From Cephalotus follicularis (Eukaryota > Streptophyta > Magnoliopsida > Oxalidales > Cephalotaceae): a DNA stretch of 64,000 bases. Positions 43,486 through 54,345 of the stretch are shown here, in pieces (the first letter of the stretch is position 1; every line of letters begins with the position of its first letter). The DNA lies in the NCBI GenBank assembly GCA_001972305.1, contig BDDD01001803.1:41515-105514 (forward strand), read 5' to 3'. The notes under the pieces were generated by a model. The model ran no database searches. It was given only the letters and a program-made list of their open reading frames with translations, and had not been told where the DNA came from. The translations under genes were made by a program, and so were the position numbers.

Positions 43486-46480
43486 TGACACTCCCCGTTC
43501 CCGACCACCCACGTCGGAGGACGGCAGTGCCAGGAGGAAGGATCCCCCACCTGGATCCCTAACCTCAACATCCAAACACCAACACTAAAGCCTAACACTC
43601 AAGGCTAGGAGAGCAGATGTGGAAACACGCTGCAGAGGAGAACCAAGTTCTCCAAAGAAATACGTACTCTAAGGCATTAAAATAAGGCAACACCTAAGCA
43701 CAGGAAACGATATCGTGCAGCTAAGCCTTAAGCCTGGGATCAACTCTAAGGCCCGGGGACAAACGCTTTGCAGAGGACAACAACCCTAGGTCCTCCAAAC
43801 GTTCAACTTATAGTAAGTGGATAAGATCTCACAACGTCCGAGCACTCAAAAGATCCACATGGGTTCATACATCAAAACATTTCAAGGAACTTCACTGGTC
43901 AGGGGTCGGGAGGTCGGGCTAAACCAGTTAAAAACCCCCAAACTCTTACCTAACGCCTACGAGCTACGTCTGAGGACAAACACCCGAGGACGCCACCATA
44001 CTTCAGCTCTAAGGTCAAACTAACCCGTGTTGAAAGGCCAACTTAAGGTTTGCCTAGTCTATGAACCTCACCATCCCCTCCTCAGCATCTCGGCAGTGGT
44101 GCCAGCAGCCCCCCTAAAGATCCGAGAAGAAACTCCTATGCTCTCACCTAAGCCATGGGCCGAGGAGGCCTACTCCACTACAAAGGTCAAAGGACTCCCA
44201 AGCACACACTCTGGTCATCTCGTCATCTATATACTTAGAGAAAAACATCCACATACATGAGAGGAAGATCACAAGACATGAATAAACACATAAAAACATC
44301 AAGTAACCATACATGATCCCCTGGAAAAATACCTCAAATTACCGAGGACGCTCATCCACTAAGATTCATATACAGAGATGACAAAAAGAGGTTACAGATC
44401 TTAACATCATAAAAAAAATCTATAATAAAAACCCCAAGAATGCCCCATAATGCATGAAGGTCAGGCATGGTCGAGCCATCCTAAGGTGCTTGCGTCATCG
44501 TCAACCTCTATCAACACGCGTTTCTTAGTTGATCTCAAGAACCTTGCAACCCTGCTTCCTCTGCACACAAAACTGAGAGGGGATTAGTCCAACTGACTAG
44601 TGAGTATGATTAGGAAACTTCCTGAGCAACCCACCACCATTGGGTGCTAAGAACAATGTAACGTGCCACGTCCCAACCGTGCCGAGGACACCACATATTC
44701 ACTGTTCAACAAGAATAAGTCAAAGGTGAATATGTAGATGAATATGAAAAACAAAAGAGAGTCTGAGGAGACATCAGAGCTATAAAACTCAATGACTTAC
44801 CTCAAGGAAAGATAATAACAACAAGTTATTGTAAATATGCCAAGGATCTTGGGATCAACAAAATGATCAAGACTCCTAGGATCAGCAATTATCAAAGGGC
44901 TACTGGTACTGCATCAATCACAAGCACAATCCCACACACACATGCACACATCATACACACACATTTCCATAGCCGAAATCACCTCGGCAAACACAAGTAA
45001 CAGCTCCGTTGAAATCCATCAATGTGGTCACGGGCTACAGGACTATACTCATCCCTCATATTCGCATATAGATACCCACTGCCAGAGCACCATATGAACA
45101 TTGATGGAGGGGGTACACAAGTATTCCTTCATCAGCAATCACACGTTGGCGCACCTCACTGCATGAACATCGATCAAGGGGCTACACAAGAACACCCTCG
45201 CTGGCAATCATGAGTTTAGCACTACACCATATGAACATCAATTGAGGAGCTACCTTGTTGGCAATCATATAGCGTTAAAATTGTCCAAGGGGCCCGCGAA
45301 TCACCGCTCGGCTCCACCCTTGTCGAAATGACAGAGGAGAACTTCGACTTAGAGGTAAGTGTATCACCACTTAGACCATCTCGACCGGAAATCTCATGTC
45401 CGAGGACTCCATCATGGCCTGACCAAAGAAAGTAGCGGATCCTCGGCTGCACCCACACATCATTCCGTCATAGACCAATGAAATGAGCAGATCCGGGTAT
45501 GGAACCCAGGCACAGTCACGTCCAATAGTTCATCATAGACAATGGCACTACTGAATGGAATTGGGATCGAATGCCCACTCCTCTGTCGGCCATAACGAGT
45601 CTCATTTACCTCCAAGTACCAGTAATCAGTTCCAAGGAAAACAACAACACATGATATCAAGATATGCATGAATACTCAAGAATAGGAGACACATATCAAC
45701 CCAAGACATCAAGCAACTCTACTCAAAAAGAGTATTCACATGCAATAACCAACAAGATAACATGAGAAGAATCATGGTTAAAGATAATACTATGGAGAAG
45801 CATATTTAGAAATAAACTCTTAGTATCAAAAGATAAGAAAGGAAAACATCCCACTCACTAGTATCTGCAGTCCTCTGCTAGCTTCCTTGTTGTGCGGACT
45901 TCGCGCCTGGATCATCCTCTACAAGATCAAAACACACAGCTTAGCCATCACTAACCAATAACCATCCAAGGAACATGCATGAACTACACATATGTACAAG
46001 GACTAGAGCCAAGATCTTCCTCAGTTTCACAAACAAAAACTCTACCGTCGAAGCTTCACACCATAACCAAGTCGAGGAGAGCACCCACATGCTAAATGCG
46101 TAGACTGGTAAGGGAGTTCCAATCTCAGATGATGAACAAGATCCAGGGAGAAAGAAGAAGAAGATGAAAGAAATAAAACTCAACAAGGCTCCCCCCCTCT
46201 CTCTCTCTCAAATGTGAACTGATGGAAGAAGATCACTAACCTTTACATTAGCCAAGGTCAACTAACCAAACTTCTTCAAGAAGCTTCACTCTTCCTGAAG
46301 CACCACTCAAAATATCTTACACCTCTTCACTCTTCATTTGACACTGGTCCAACCCCTTTATTTAACACATGTTGAACCTTTATTTAGTACAAGTCCAAAA
46401 CCGAACCCAAACAAGGGAAAAATAGAAACTTTCCCAAGGCCCAAACATCAATTTATCCAAAATTAATGCGGGTCGTTACA
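43486..46480 (-). mobile_element. 5' LTR of chromovirus F
   Basis: Unbroken 2995-bp LTR, on the plus strand TGACACTCCCCG to GGGTCGTTACA. It gives the empty-site sequence for copia C. By eye some stretches differ from the other LTR at close to one base in ten, others at one in thirty. No gene supported. Confidence 0.92.
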
Positions 46481-46533
46481 TGTTGTCCTTTCACTAAATG
46501 ACATGTGTTCCTCCCACGTCAACCTGTTCAAAG
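46481..46533 (-). mobile_element. LTR H, right remnant
   Basis: After the second TGTTG copy, the reverse complement matches the A-family phrase around GGTTGACATGTG and CATTTAGTGAGAG (compare 4570-4602). It ends within about 50 bases, where chromovirus D LTR sequence begins. Confidence 0.75.
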
Positions 46534-48214
46534 TCAGGCATACACACAACAGCAGATGGACGTGTTGCATGGAGGTGAATTCATGCCACTTATGAAGCAT
46601 CTTAGCAGGCGCTTTAAAAATGTGGCATGCATGCTTTTGATGCCAGACTTACCTGCAGCAAAAGGGCATGGGACAGAGGGAGAATCTCTGAGTGCATGGC
46701 CGGTGAAAGGGAAGAAATGGACATCTGTTGCACCAGGTTGCCCAAGTGAGAGAGGAGAAGAAAGTAGGAGAACATGCAGAGAAAACAAAAAGAAATCTTC
46801 ATAAAAGTCAACTCCTCTCACCCCTCTCATATTTTACTGAAAGCCATAGGGATTAGTGACACTGTGAGTGACAAAGAGAGTAGAAGAAAGTGAAAGAGAG
46901 AGAGAGAGACCGCCATTATTGAGCAAAGGAAGCTTGGAGCTTGCACACCAACTGTTGGGATGAACCAGGGAGCTTTCAAGATGTACCTGGGAGATCAAAG
47001 TGACTGGTTAAATACTAAAAGAGGTGGACTTTCGGCTTCTAACTTGAGGCCAGAGGTAGGGGAAGCCATACTTGAATTTTGTGTTCAACAATTGGTGTTT
47101 GTTCAGTGATATTTATGCATAGTTTGCATGGCCTGTTGAACTGTTTTTTATCATTGAAATGACGCTATGATATACTGGATGTGTAATATGATGTTGCATG
47201 TCAGTTTTCTGGGCTTTATACATGTTGGATTGCATGTTATTGTGGAGAAATTGTCATTGGTTCATCATGTCGCGAGGAAGAAGATGACTAACGCTAGAAA
47301 CCATCGATGCCTTCGGTAAACGTCAACGCTTTGTACTGTGAACTGCGTTTTATATGTTGAATGCATTTTAAACGTCGACGTCTATGGGAGGAAATATCGA
47401 CACCCAGACACTGAACGCACTGACGCTATTGGAATGAACGTCGACGCTTAAGGGGCATAAGCGTTGACACCTGAGGAATAAACGTCAATGCTTTAGAGTC
47501 CTGTTTGGACAGTTTTTACGGCTTTGACACCCGACGATCCCTTTTCGCATAGGATGCATTAGAGTATTTGTATGCACTGTATATGCACTGTTTACAGCCT
47601 GTCTATTGACTGATTGTGAACCGTTTGGGATTTCTAGATTACTACGATAATTTAGAAATGCATATGAAATTGAAAATATTTGTCTTCAGTACGAAAGTAT
47701 ATAATTGATAAAACCACATTTTCAAACAACTGGGAAAGCAATTTCCGCTTACTGAAACTGCTTAAAAGTATTTTCTACTACTGAAAATGTATATTTCAAA
47801 TGTTTATGACCTTCGAAAACATTTTGAAATGAACTGCCTGTTGTCGATCTAAACGATCACTACTGTACCGTTTATTGCACTGTTTACTGTATTGATTCAC
47901 TGTGTTGCTCTGTGAATTTACTGTGGTTGTGCTCGAGCTGGACTAGTTGCATGGCGGGGACTGCCAGCGATGACTAGTGGCAGGGTTGACCTAGGGGCCA
48001 GGAGTTGGCTGGGCTACCACTGTATTGTACTGTTGCCTCGCTTGGTTGCCTGGAGAAGGGACCAAAGTGGGTGTGTAGCGTGGGTCCAGGAGTTAGCGGC
48101 GTTACACATACTGACTGCCTGTTCGTGGTCCCTTTGTTTTTGCATAAGCTGAATCTTTATGTTAATTGCCTTTTACCACCTTAATGTGTGTCTACCAGAA
48201 ATCGGGGCATGACA
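46534..48214 (+). mobile_element. 5' LTR of chromovirus D, 5'-truncated
   Basis: Matches the 3' LTR from about 56801. Ends GGGGCATGACA before the primer site. It holds a word array at 47290-47515, an ACTGTTTACTG cluster near 47860-47930 and a GA microsatellite near 46893-46909. Open frames on both strands at 46505-46830 are shadows of the same LTR region as 56628-57236 and are unsupported. Confidence 0.87.
47290..47515 (+). repeat. GTCGACGC-type word array in D 5' LTR
   Basis: Words: CTAACGCTAG, CCATCGATGCC, AACGTCAACGCTTTG, AACGTCGACGTC, ATATCGACACC, CACTGACGC, AACGTCGACGCTTAAG, AAGCGTTGACACC, AACGTCAATGCTTT. This copy has one 44-bp unit more than the 3' LTR, between the two CGCTT/TGCTT words. 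Confidence 0.8.
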
Positions 48215-48218
48215 ACAG

Positions 48219-48230
48219 TGGTATCAGAGC
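48219..48230 (+). other. Primer-binding site of chromovirus D
   Basis: TGGTATCAGAGC, four bases after the 5' LTR end, a perfect match for initiator tRNA-Met. Confidence 0.95.
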
Positions 48231-48325
48231 ATATTCCAAATATGCTTAGCTAGGATATTTTCCTTGGTAATTAATAGTTGTTTTCCTAACGTCGTGACTA
48301 ATCATCATCATTCTTATAGGAACCG

Positions 48326-49396
48326 ATGGACCGAAGGAGAACACGTGCTAGGGCTAGAGCAGTTGGAGCCAATGCCCCGGAGGAAGCAAATGTTCCACGA
48401 GGGATGAATGTTCCCCAAGATGATAGAGACCCACTGATCCAGATTGCGGATTATTTTCAGCAACAGATGGCCTTTAATATGGCTAATGCGGAGGAGATGC
48501 ACCAGTACTACGCGCAAGCTCGACCACAACATAGAGCTCCCAACCACTGCCCGGGAGAGGATGGTAGCCAACTTGAGACGGACATTGAAAGGTTCATGAG
48601 GCAGAATCCACCCAGTTTCTGGGGTGAACTTGATGCCACCATTGCTAAGAGATGGCTGCAAGATTTGGAGAAAATATTTGAAGTGATGGACTGTATTGAT
48701 AACCAAAAACTGAAGTTTGTTGTGTACCGTCTGTGGGGTGAGGCCACTCATTGGTGGAAGATGGTCAAAGCGAAATGGGAATCTCATAGGCTTGACAGTA
48801 CTTGGGGAAGGTTCCAGACAGAGTTCTTGGAGACCTATGTTCCATGGATTAAACAAGAGCGATGGGAGACAGAACTCTTGGAGTTGCGACAGGGAGAGAT
48901 GATGATGACAAAGTATCAAGCAAGGTTCATGGAGCTAGCTAGACATTCACCCTATCTTGTAGCTGATGAAGTAAAGAAGATATAGAGGTTTTTGAGAGGT
49001 CTGCGGCCAGACCTTCGATCAAGAATTAGGGCTATGGAGATGGGGACTTTTGTGGAGGTTGCTCAGAAAGCAAGATTACTGGAGACCATATCCAGTGAAG
49101 ACCGGGCTGAGATAGCTCACGCACAGCAGAATAAATAGAGTCCTACACAGTCCAGACCAGCATCGTCCAAATGGCAAGATGGTGGATCTTCGACCAAGTC
49201 ATCTAAGAACAAATCTCAGCAGACAGCTTCACAAGGTTCTCCGAGCCAGGGGAGTAATGCAAAATCTGGAGCATGTTACTATTGTGGTCGCACGGGACAC
49301 CAACAAAAAGATTACTGGAGGTTTAATGGCTGGTGCTTGAGGTGCGGGGCACTTGGTCATTCAGTGAAAGACTGCCCGAAGAGTTCAGTTACAGTG
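48326..49396 (+). CDS. gag: Chromovirus D gag
   Basis: Starts MDRRRTRARARAVGA, about 95 bases after the primer site. The Retrotrans_gag domain covers WLQDLEKIFEVMDC through FLRGLRPDLRSRIRAM. Two nucleocapsid knuckles follow: CYYCGRTGHQQKDYW (last cysteine lost) and CLRCGALGHSVKDCP. Two TAG stops interrupt one otherwise continuous frame, at 48983-48985 (KI-stop-RF) and about 49137 (NK-stop-SP). Both stops could be single C-to-T changes from CAG. The same frame runs on into protease. Gag would build the particle; this copy would give only a truncated capsid. Confidence 0.9.
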
Positions 49397-49972
49397 CCTA
49401 CTGGGCCAGAAAGTAGTAGTGGTACGGTGGCGGGACCATCACATAGGAATGACACCGGCAAGGGCATCGCAAAAGGTAGAGTTTTTGTACTTGCTCAGAC
49501 AGAGGTTCTAGAGTCGACTTCCATGGTTGGAGGTACTCTGTATATATATGGTTTTTCTGCTAGAGTATTGATGGATTCTGGAGCATCGCATTCCTTTATA
49601 TCTGAACATTTTTCATCTTGTTTAGTCACCCTTGACTGCATGTCATATGTGCTTGATGTGAGTACACCAACTGGGACTTTTATGCACACTGATTCGATAT
49701 ATAGGAGTTGTGAGATGTCTATGGCAGGCATTTCTTTGTATGCAGATTTGATAGCACTACCTATCCGTGACTTCGATGTTATACTGCGGATGGATTGGCT
49801 ATCAGCACACCGTGCTCGAATGGATTATTATCATAAAACTGTGGATTTTTGTTTGCCCGACGAAATGACATTCCAGTTCAAGGGAGACAAAGGGTTCTCG
49901 ACACCGATCATATCCTTTATTCGAGCATCGAGGTATCTAGAGAAGGGATGCGAAGAATTCCTGCTTATATAA
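49397..49972 (+). CDS. pol: Chromovirus D protease
   Basis: [20 protein letters not shown] precedes the aspartic protease site [16 protein letters not shown] (DSG intact). Then [19 protein letters not shown], in which the usual GMDWL has become RMDWL. It ends [19 protein letters not shown] because one base is missing after CTG near 49961; the polyprotein continues one frame over. The protease would cleave Gag-Pol. Confidence 0.9.
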   Translation, partial: PTGPESSSGTVAGPSHRNDTGKGIAKGRVFVLAQTEVLESTSMVGGTLYIYGFSARVLMDSGASHSFISEHFSSCLVTLDCMSYVLDVSTPTGTFMHTDSIYRSCEMSMAGISLYADLIALPIRDFDVILRMDWLSAHRARMDYYHKTVDFCLPDEMTFQFKGDKGFSTPIISFIRASRYLEKGCEEFLLI

Positions 49973-50741
49973 TTGATCGAAGGAAGGAGAAAGGTTTGAG
50001 CTTGGAGGACATTCCAGTTGTTTGTGAATTTCCAGATGTATTTCCCGATGACTTGGGGTCCCTACCACCAAAGAGGAGTATGGAGTTTATTATTGATCTT
50101 GTTCCTGGAACGGCTCCTATCTCTAAATCACCTTATCGGATGGCTCCTACCGAATTGCGAGAGCTGAAGTTACAATTACAAGACTTGATTGATAAGGGTT
50201 TTGTTAGACCCAGTGTTTGTCTGTGGTGTGCACCTGTGCTATTTGTCAAGAAGAAGGATGGGTCGATGAGACTTTGCATCGACTATAGAATTTTGAACAA
50301 GGCAACTATCAAGAACAAGTATCCTTTACCCCACATCGAGGAGTTGTTTGACCAGTTGCAAGGATCAAGGGAGTTTTCCAAGCTCAATTTGAGATCGGGT
50401 TATCACCAACTAAGTGTAAGGGAAGGAGACATTAAGAGGACTGCTTTCCGGACACAGTATGCTCACTACGAGTTCTTGGTGATGCCGTTTGGGGTTACCA
50501 ATGCACCGGTAGCTTTTATGTCATTGATGAACGACGTATTGCAGGTTCTCAAAGAGTATCGGTTGTACACCAAATTTGGCAAGTATGAATTCTGGCTTGA
50601 TCATGTGATCTTTCTTGGTCATATCGTATCTGGGGAAGGCTTGACGGTGGATCCGTCAAAGACTGAAGTGGTACGAGACTGGCCACAACCGAAGAATGTG
50701 ACGGAGGTACGCAGTTTCAAATCTTTACGGATCATAAGAGT
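49973..50741 (+). pseudogene. pol: Chromovirus D reverse transcriptase, core deleted
   Basis: Begins after the one-base shift: [103 protein letters not shown] and [19 protein letters not shown]. Then the block containing the YXDD active site (about 27-30 residues, present as VFIDDIL in element E) is absent and the frame resumes in phase with [20 protein letters not shown]. The segment ends NVTEVRSF, where a second deletion removes the connection and most of RNase H. It cannot polymerise. Confidence 0.92.
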
Positions 50742-51097
50742 TTGAGGTACCTGTTCTGTCCGGACACACTGAACATGAGACAGCGAAGATGGGTAGAATT
50801 CATTAATGATTATGATTGCAGTGTTAAGTACCACCCCGGGAAAGCAAATGTGGTTGCTGATGCCTTGAGTCGCAAAGCTATGGTTGCCAGTGCGATGGTG
50901 TCCAATGGAAGATGTTAGAAGACCATTGAGAATGGTCTCCGTCAAATCGGTCACCTGGAGTCTTTATGTCCTGAATGAGAGTACAGGTAGCATTTCTTAA
51001 CGAAATAAAGAATGCTCAAGCACATGACCCTGAATTGCAGTAGATTCGAGAGAATCTAGACTCGGAGTCCGATTTCTGGGTACATGCCGATGATATT
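50716..51097 (+). pseudogene. pol: Chromovirus D RNase H remnant and linker
   Basis: VRS joins directly to [31 protein letters not shown] and [16 protein letters not shown], in a different frame from the reverse transcriptase. About 110 residues of RNase H, including its first catalytic Asp and Glu, are missing by comparison with element F (40512-41262). The linker to integrase has several stops but retains HDPELQ- and LDSESDFWVH-like text. Confidence 0.85.
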
Positions 51098-52243
51098 ATG
51101 AGATTTTGGGGACGGGTATGTCTACCGGATGAAGACAGATTGAAAAATGAGTTACTCTATGCTGCTCACAAGTCTCGATACAGTATCCATACTGGTAGTA
51201 CAAAAATGTATCAGGATATAAAGAAGAGTTACTGGTGGCTTAGCATGAAACAAGAGATAACTGAGTATGTGGCAAGGTGTTTGACTTGCCAGACAGTTAA
51301 AACCAAGCACCAGAGACCAGCAGCTTTGCTTCAACCCTTACCAATTCAAGAGTGGAAGTGGGAACATGTTATGATGGATTTTGTTTTGGGTTTTCCTCTG
51401 ACTCAAAACCATCACAACGCCGTGTGGGTTATCGTGGATAGACTCACAAAATTAGCGCACTTTCTACCTACAAACGTTACTGATTCTGCGAGCAAGCTAG
51501 CTCGGTTGTATGTGAAGGAGATAATGAGGCTACATGGTGTTCCAGTCAGTATCATATGTGATAAGGATGCCATCTTCACTTCCAACTTTTGGAAGAGGTT
51601 TCAGACAGCTTTTGGGACGAAGCTGAACCCGAGTACTGCCTTTCACCCTCGGACCGATGGGCAGTCTGAGCGTACTATCCAGACCTTGGAGGATATTTTA
51701 CGGGATTGCATTATTGACCTTGCTGGTACTTGGGAGGATCACATTTCATTGATAGAGTTTTCTTCTAATAACAGCTATCATTCGAGTATCGGCATGGCAC
51801 CGTTTGAAGCACTGTATGGAAGGAAGTGCAGATCTCCTGTTTGTTGGGATGTGGTCTGGGAGCGACCTTTACTTGGGACTGAGTTAGTGGAAGAGACTTC
51901 AGAAAAGATCATGATGATTAAAAAGAAGCTGCTTGCTGCTCAAAGACGGCAGAAGAGCTATGTGGACAGTGTCAAGAGGAGGCCTTTGACCTTCAGTGTG
52001 GGTGATCATGTGTTCTTAAAGGTTTCACCATGGAAGGGCGTGCAAAGGTTTGGGAAAAGGGGCAAATTAGCTCCACGCTATATTGGTCCTTTCGAGATTT
52101 TGGAGAGAGTTGGGGAGGTAGCCTATCAGCTTGCCTTACCTCCTGTGCTGTCAAATGTGCACGACGTCTTTCATGTGTCTATGCTGAGGAGATATATCCC
52201 GGACCCATCACATGTCCTGGATTATGATACCGTTCCTGTATGA
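51098..52243 (+). CDS. pol: Chromovirus D integrase, complete core
   Basis: An uninterrupted 381-residue frame. The H2C2 zinc region reads AAHKSRYSIHTGS and CLTCQ. The three catalytic residues are present in MDFVLGFP, ICDKDAIFTS and DGQSERTIQTLED. The C-terminal part has [54 protein letters not shown] and HDVFHVSMLRRYIPDPSHV. It ends at a stop (52241-52243), likely CGA to TGA, then continues to the chromodomain. The methionine at 51098 is only the first in the open stretch, not a true start. It inserts element cDNA, with the chromodomain guiding it to chromatin. Confidence 0.93.
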   Translation: MRFWGRVCLPDEDRLKNELLYAAHKSRYSIHTGSTKMYQDIKKSYWWLSMKQEITEYVARCLTCQTVKTKHQRPAALLQPLPIQEWKWEHVMMDFVLGFPLTQNHHNAVWVIVDRLTKLAHFLPTNVTDSASKLARLYVKEIMRLHGVPVSIICDKDAIFTSNFWKRFQTAFGTKLNPSTAFHPRTDGQSERTIQTLEDILRDCIIDLAGTWEDHISLIEFSSNNSYHSSIGMAPFEALYGRKCRSPVCWDVVWERPLLGTELVEETSEKIMMIKKKLLAAQRRQKSYVDSVKRRPLTFSVGDHVFLKVSPWKGVQRFGKRGKLAPRYIGPFEILERVGEVAYQLALPPVLSNVHDVFHVSMLRRYIPDPSHVLDYDTVPV

Positions 52244-52341
52244 GTTGATTTATCTTGTGAGGAGTTGCCTGTGCGAATCATAGATTGGAAGACGCAGACT
52301 TTGAGGAACCGAACCATCACCATGGTCAAGGTTCAATGGAA
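52244..52341 (+). pseudogene. Chromovirus D chromodomain, first part
   Basis: Codes DLSCEELPVRIIDWKTQTL and then RTITMVKVQWKF, the typical start of a Tekay-type chromodomain after integrase. Cut by the C2 insertion at GTTCC (52342-52346). The remainder is at 56377-56444. Confidence 0.88.
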
Positions 52342-52853
52342 GTTCCTGTTAGATATAGTGACCTGACAAGCTATTGGATGGACTGTCGTTTTATATCGGT
52401 TCTTGTATGAAACAATCTTATTCCTTATATATGATGCATGCTAATTTGTTATGGCTATATCACTTGTATTTTATCACTTAATTGAACTAGTTTATTAATT
52501 ACCTACTTATACTTGTGATGCCCTGACATAAGGTTGGATGCCGGGCATGGAGGCTATGAGACTGGTTACCTTATTCCTTATGTCAAATTAGTTCCAAGTC
52601 ATAGGTTCACTTTGTGGGCATTAGTGAACCGGATAGACTTGCGCGTATGTTGCCTGCTCATGGAATTGGAGGATGGATTCTCTCACTACCATTTGTGTTG
52701 GACACTAGGGCAAATACAGGGTGCGCACTGGGAGCGTGTACACTGAACTGGACCCATGTAGGAGACACTATTTGGATAGTCGCTATTCTCGTGTCAGTAG
52801 GGACTCCTACTTGTTGCGGTTGTGTATAAGTGATCATCACTTAGCGAGTTCTC

Positions 52854-53417
52854 AACAAGTATTTAATGGCTTTATGGGGATCCCAGGCCAAATCGGTAAG
52901 ATTTACCAGGAACTGGTTAAATTTACGATAGCCTTATTATAGGTTTATAATAGGTCTACCTTTTTAATTAGATTAATTAAAAGGGTATGTGGAGTATTTG
53001 GGATCTAAAAGATTCAGTAGCCAAGTGCACATGATATTAGGGAACAGTACGAACCGGGGCTAACTCCAGATCCCATTCCTATACACAGTTGGGATCTATT
53101 ATGGAGTTATCGATTTTATAGACTAGTAATGATCCTGGAAACCATTTGAGAGGTCTTTAGATTAAAGGTCAGATGGAGTTGGAACCGGTTCCTAAAGTAT
53201 TCAGGTTTCATATTAGTATGGTATTATCCCGGCTAGTGGAAGCGAGTTCACACTGTTAGGGTATAACGCGTGAGTGAATATAAGCATATCTAAGCTAGTA
53301 TGGGTTTCTGGTGGGCTAACGGTCGGGACGCATTCCTGACCCATTCCACCTCTAGTTTCGTATTGGCAGAGGTATGTTATATCTCATCAGCGAGTCCAGA
53401 TTCCTAGTCTGCTCAAT
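52854..53417. other. Unassigned sequence inside C2
   Basis: 564 bases between the broken left LTR (GCGAGTTCTC) and the gap. I find no match to other parts of this window, no open frame and no primer site. It may be leader sequence, another insertion or misplaced sequence. Confidence 0.6.
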
Positions 53418-54345
53418 NNNNNNNNNNNNNNNNNNNNNNNNNNNNNNNNNNNNNNNNNNNNNNNNNNNNNNNNNNNNNNNNNNNNNNNNNNNNNNNNNNN
53501 NNNNNNNNNNNNNNNNNNNNNNNNNNNNNNNNNNNNNNNNNNNNNNNNNNNNNNNNNNNNNNNNNNNNNNNNNNNNNNNNNNNNNNNNNNNNNNNNNNNN
53601 NNNNNNNNNNNNNNNNNNNNNNNNNNNNNNNNNNNNNNNNNNNNNNNNNNNNNNNNNNNNNNNNNNNNNNNNNNNNNNNNNNNNNNNNNNNNNNNNNNNN
53701 NNNNNNNNNNNNNNNNNNNNNNNNNNNNNNNNNNNNNNNNNNNNNNNNNNNNNNNNNNNNNNNNNNNNNNNNNNNNNNNNNNNNNNNNNNNNNNNNNNNN
53801 NNNNNNNNNNNNNNNNNNNNNNNNNNNNNNNNNNNNNNNNNNNNNNNNNNNNNNNNNNNNNNNNNNNNNNNNNNNNNNNNNNNNNNNNNNNNNNNNNNNN
53901 NNNNNNNNNNNNNNNNNNNNNNNNNNNNNNNNNNNNNNNNNNNNNNNNNNNNNNNNNNNNNNNNNNNNNNNNNNNNNNNNNNNNNNNNNNNNNNNNNNNN
54001 NNNNNNNNNNNNNNNNNNNNNNNNNNNNNNNNNNNNNNNNNNNNNNNNNNNNNNNNNNNNNNNNNNNNNNNNNNNNNNNNNNNNNNNNNNNNNNNNNNNN
54101 NNNNNNNNNNNNNNNNNNNNNNNNNNNNNNNNNNNNNNNNNNNNNNNNNNNNNNNNNNNNNNNNNNNNNNNNNNNNNNNNNNNNNNNNNNNNNNNNNNNN
54201 NNNNNNNNNNNNNNNNNNNNNNNNNNNNNNNNNNNNNNNNNNNNNNNNNNNNNNNNNNNNNNNNNNNNNNNNNNNNNNNNNNNNNNNNNNNNNNNNNNNN
54301 NNNNNNNNNNNNNNNNNNNNNNNNNNNNNNNNNNNNNNNNNNNNN
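53418..54345. other. Assembly gap (928 N)
   Basis: Run of undetermined bases within C2. The bases on both sides are copies of the same LTR region (52480-52853 and 54346-54718 are nearly identical), a situation in which assemblers often misjoin. An open frame spanning the gap is an artefact. Confidence 0.95.

Larger units (their letters stand above)
27695..46480 (-). mobile_element. Complete Ty3/gypsy chromovirus F
   Basis: On the minus strand the order is 5' LTR, primer site, gag, protease, reverse transcriptase, RNase H, integrase, chromodomain, polypurine tract, 3' LTR. The duplication TGTTG flanks it (27690-27694 and 46481-46485). On the plus strand the outer ends are TGACACGCC and GGGTCGTTACA. 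The 3' LTR without the nested copia C measures 2998 bp against 2995 bp for the 5' LTR. The element alone is about 10.3 kb. Domain order with a C-terminal chromodomain indicates a Tekay/Del-type chromovirus. By eye the LTRs differ by several percent, and pol has many stops, so it is old and inactive. Confidence 0.92.

Noticed and set aside
48314..48919. 201-residue minus-strand open frame
   Set aside because: Antisense shadow of the chromovirus D gag gene.
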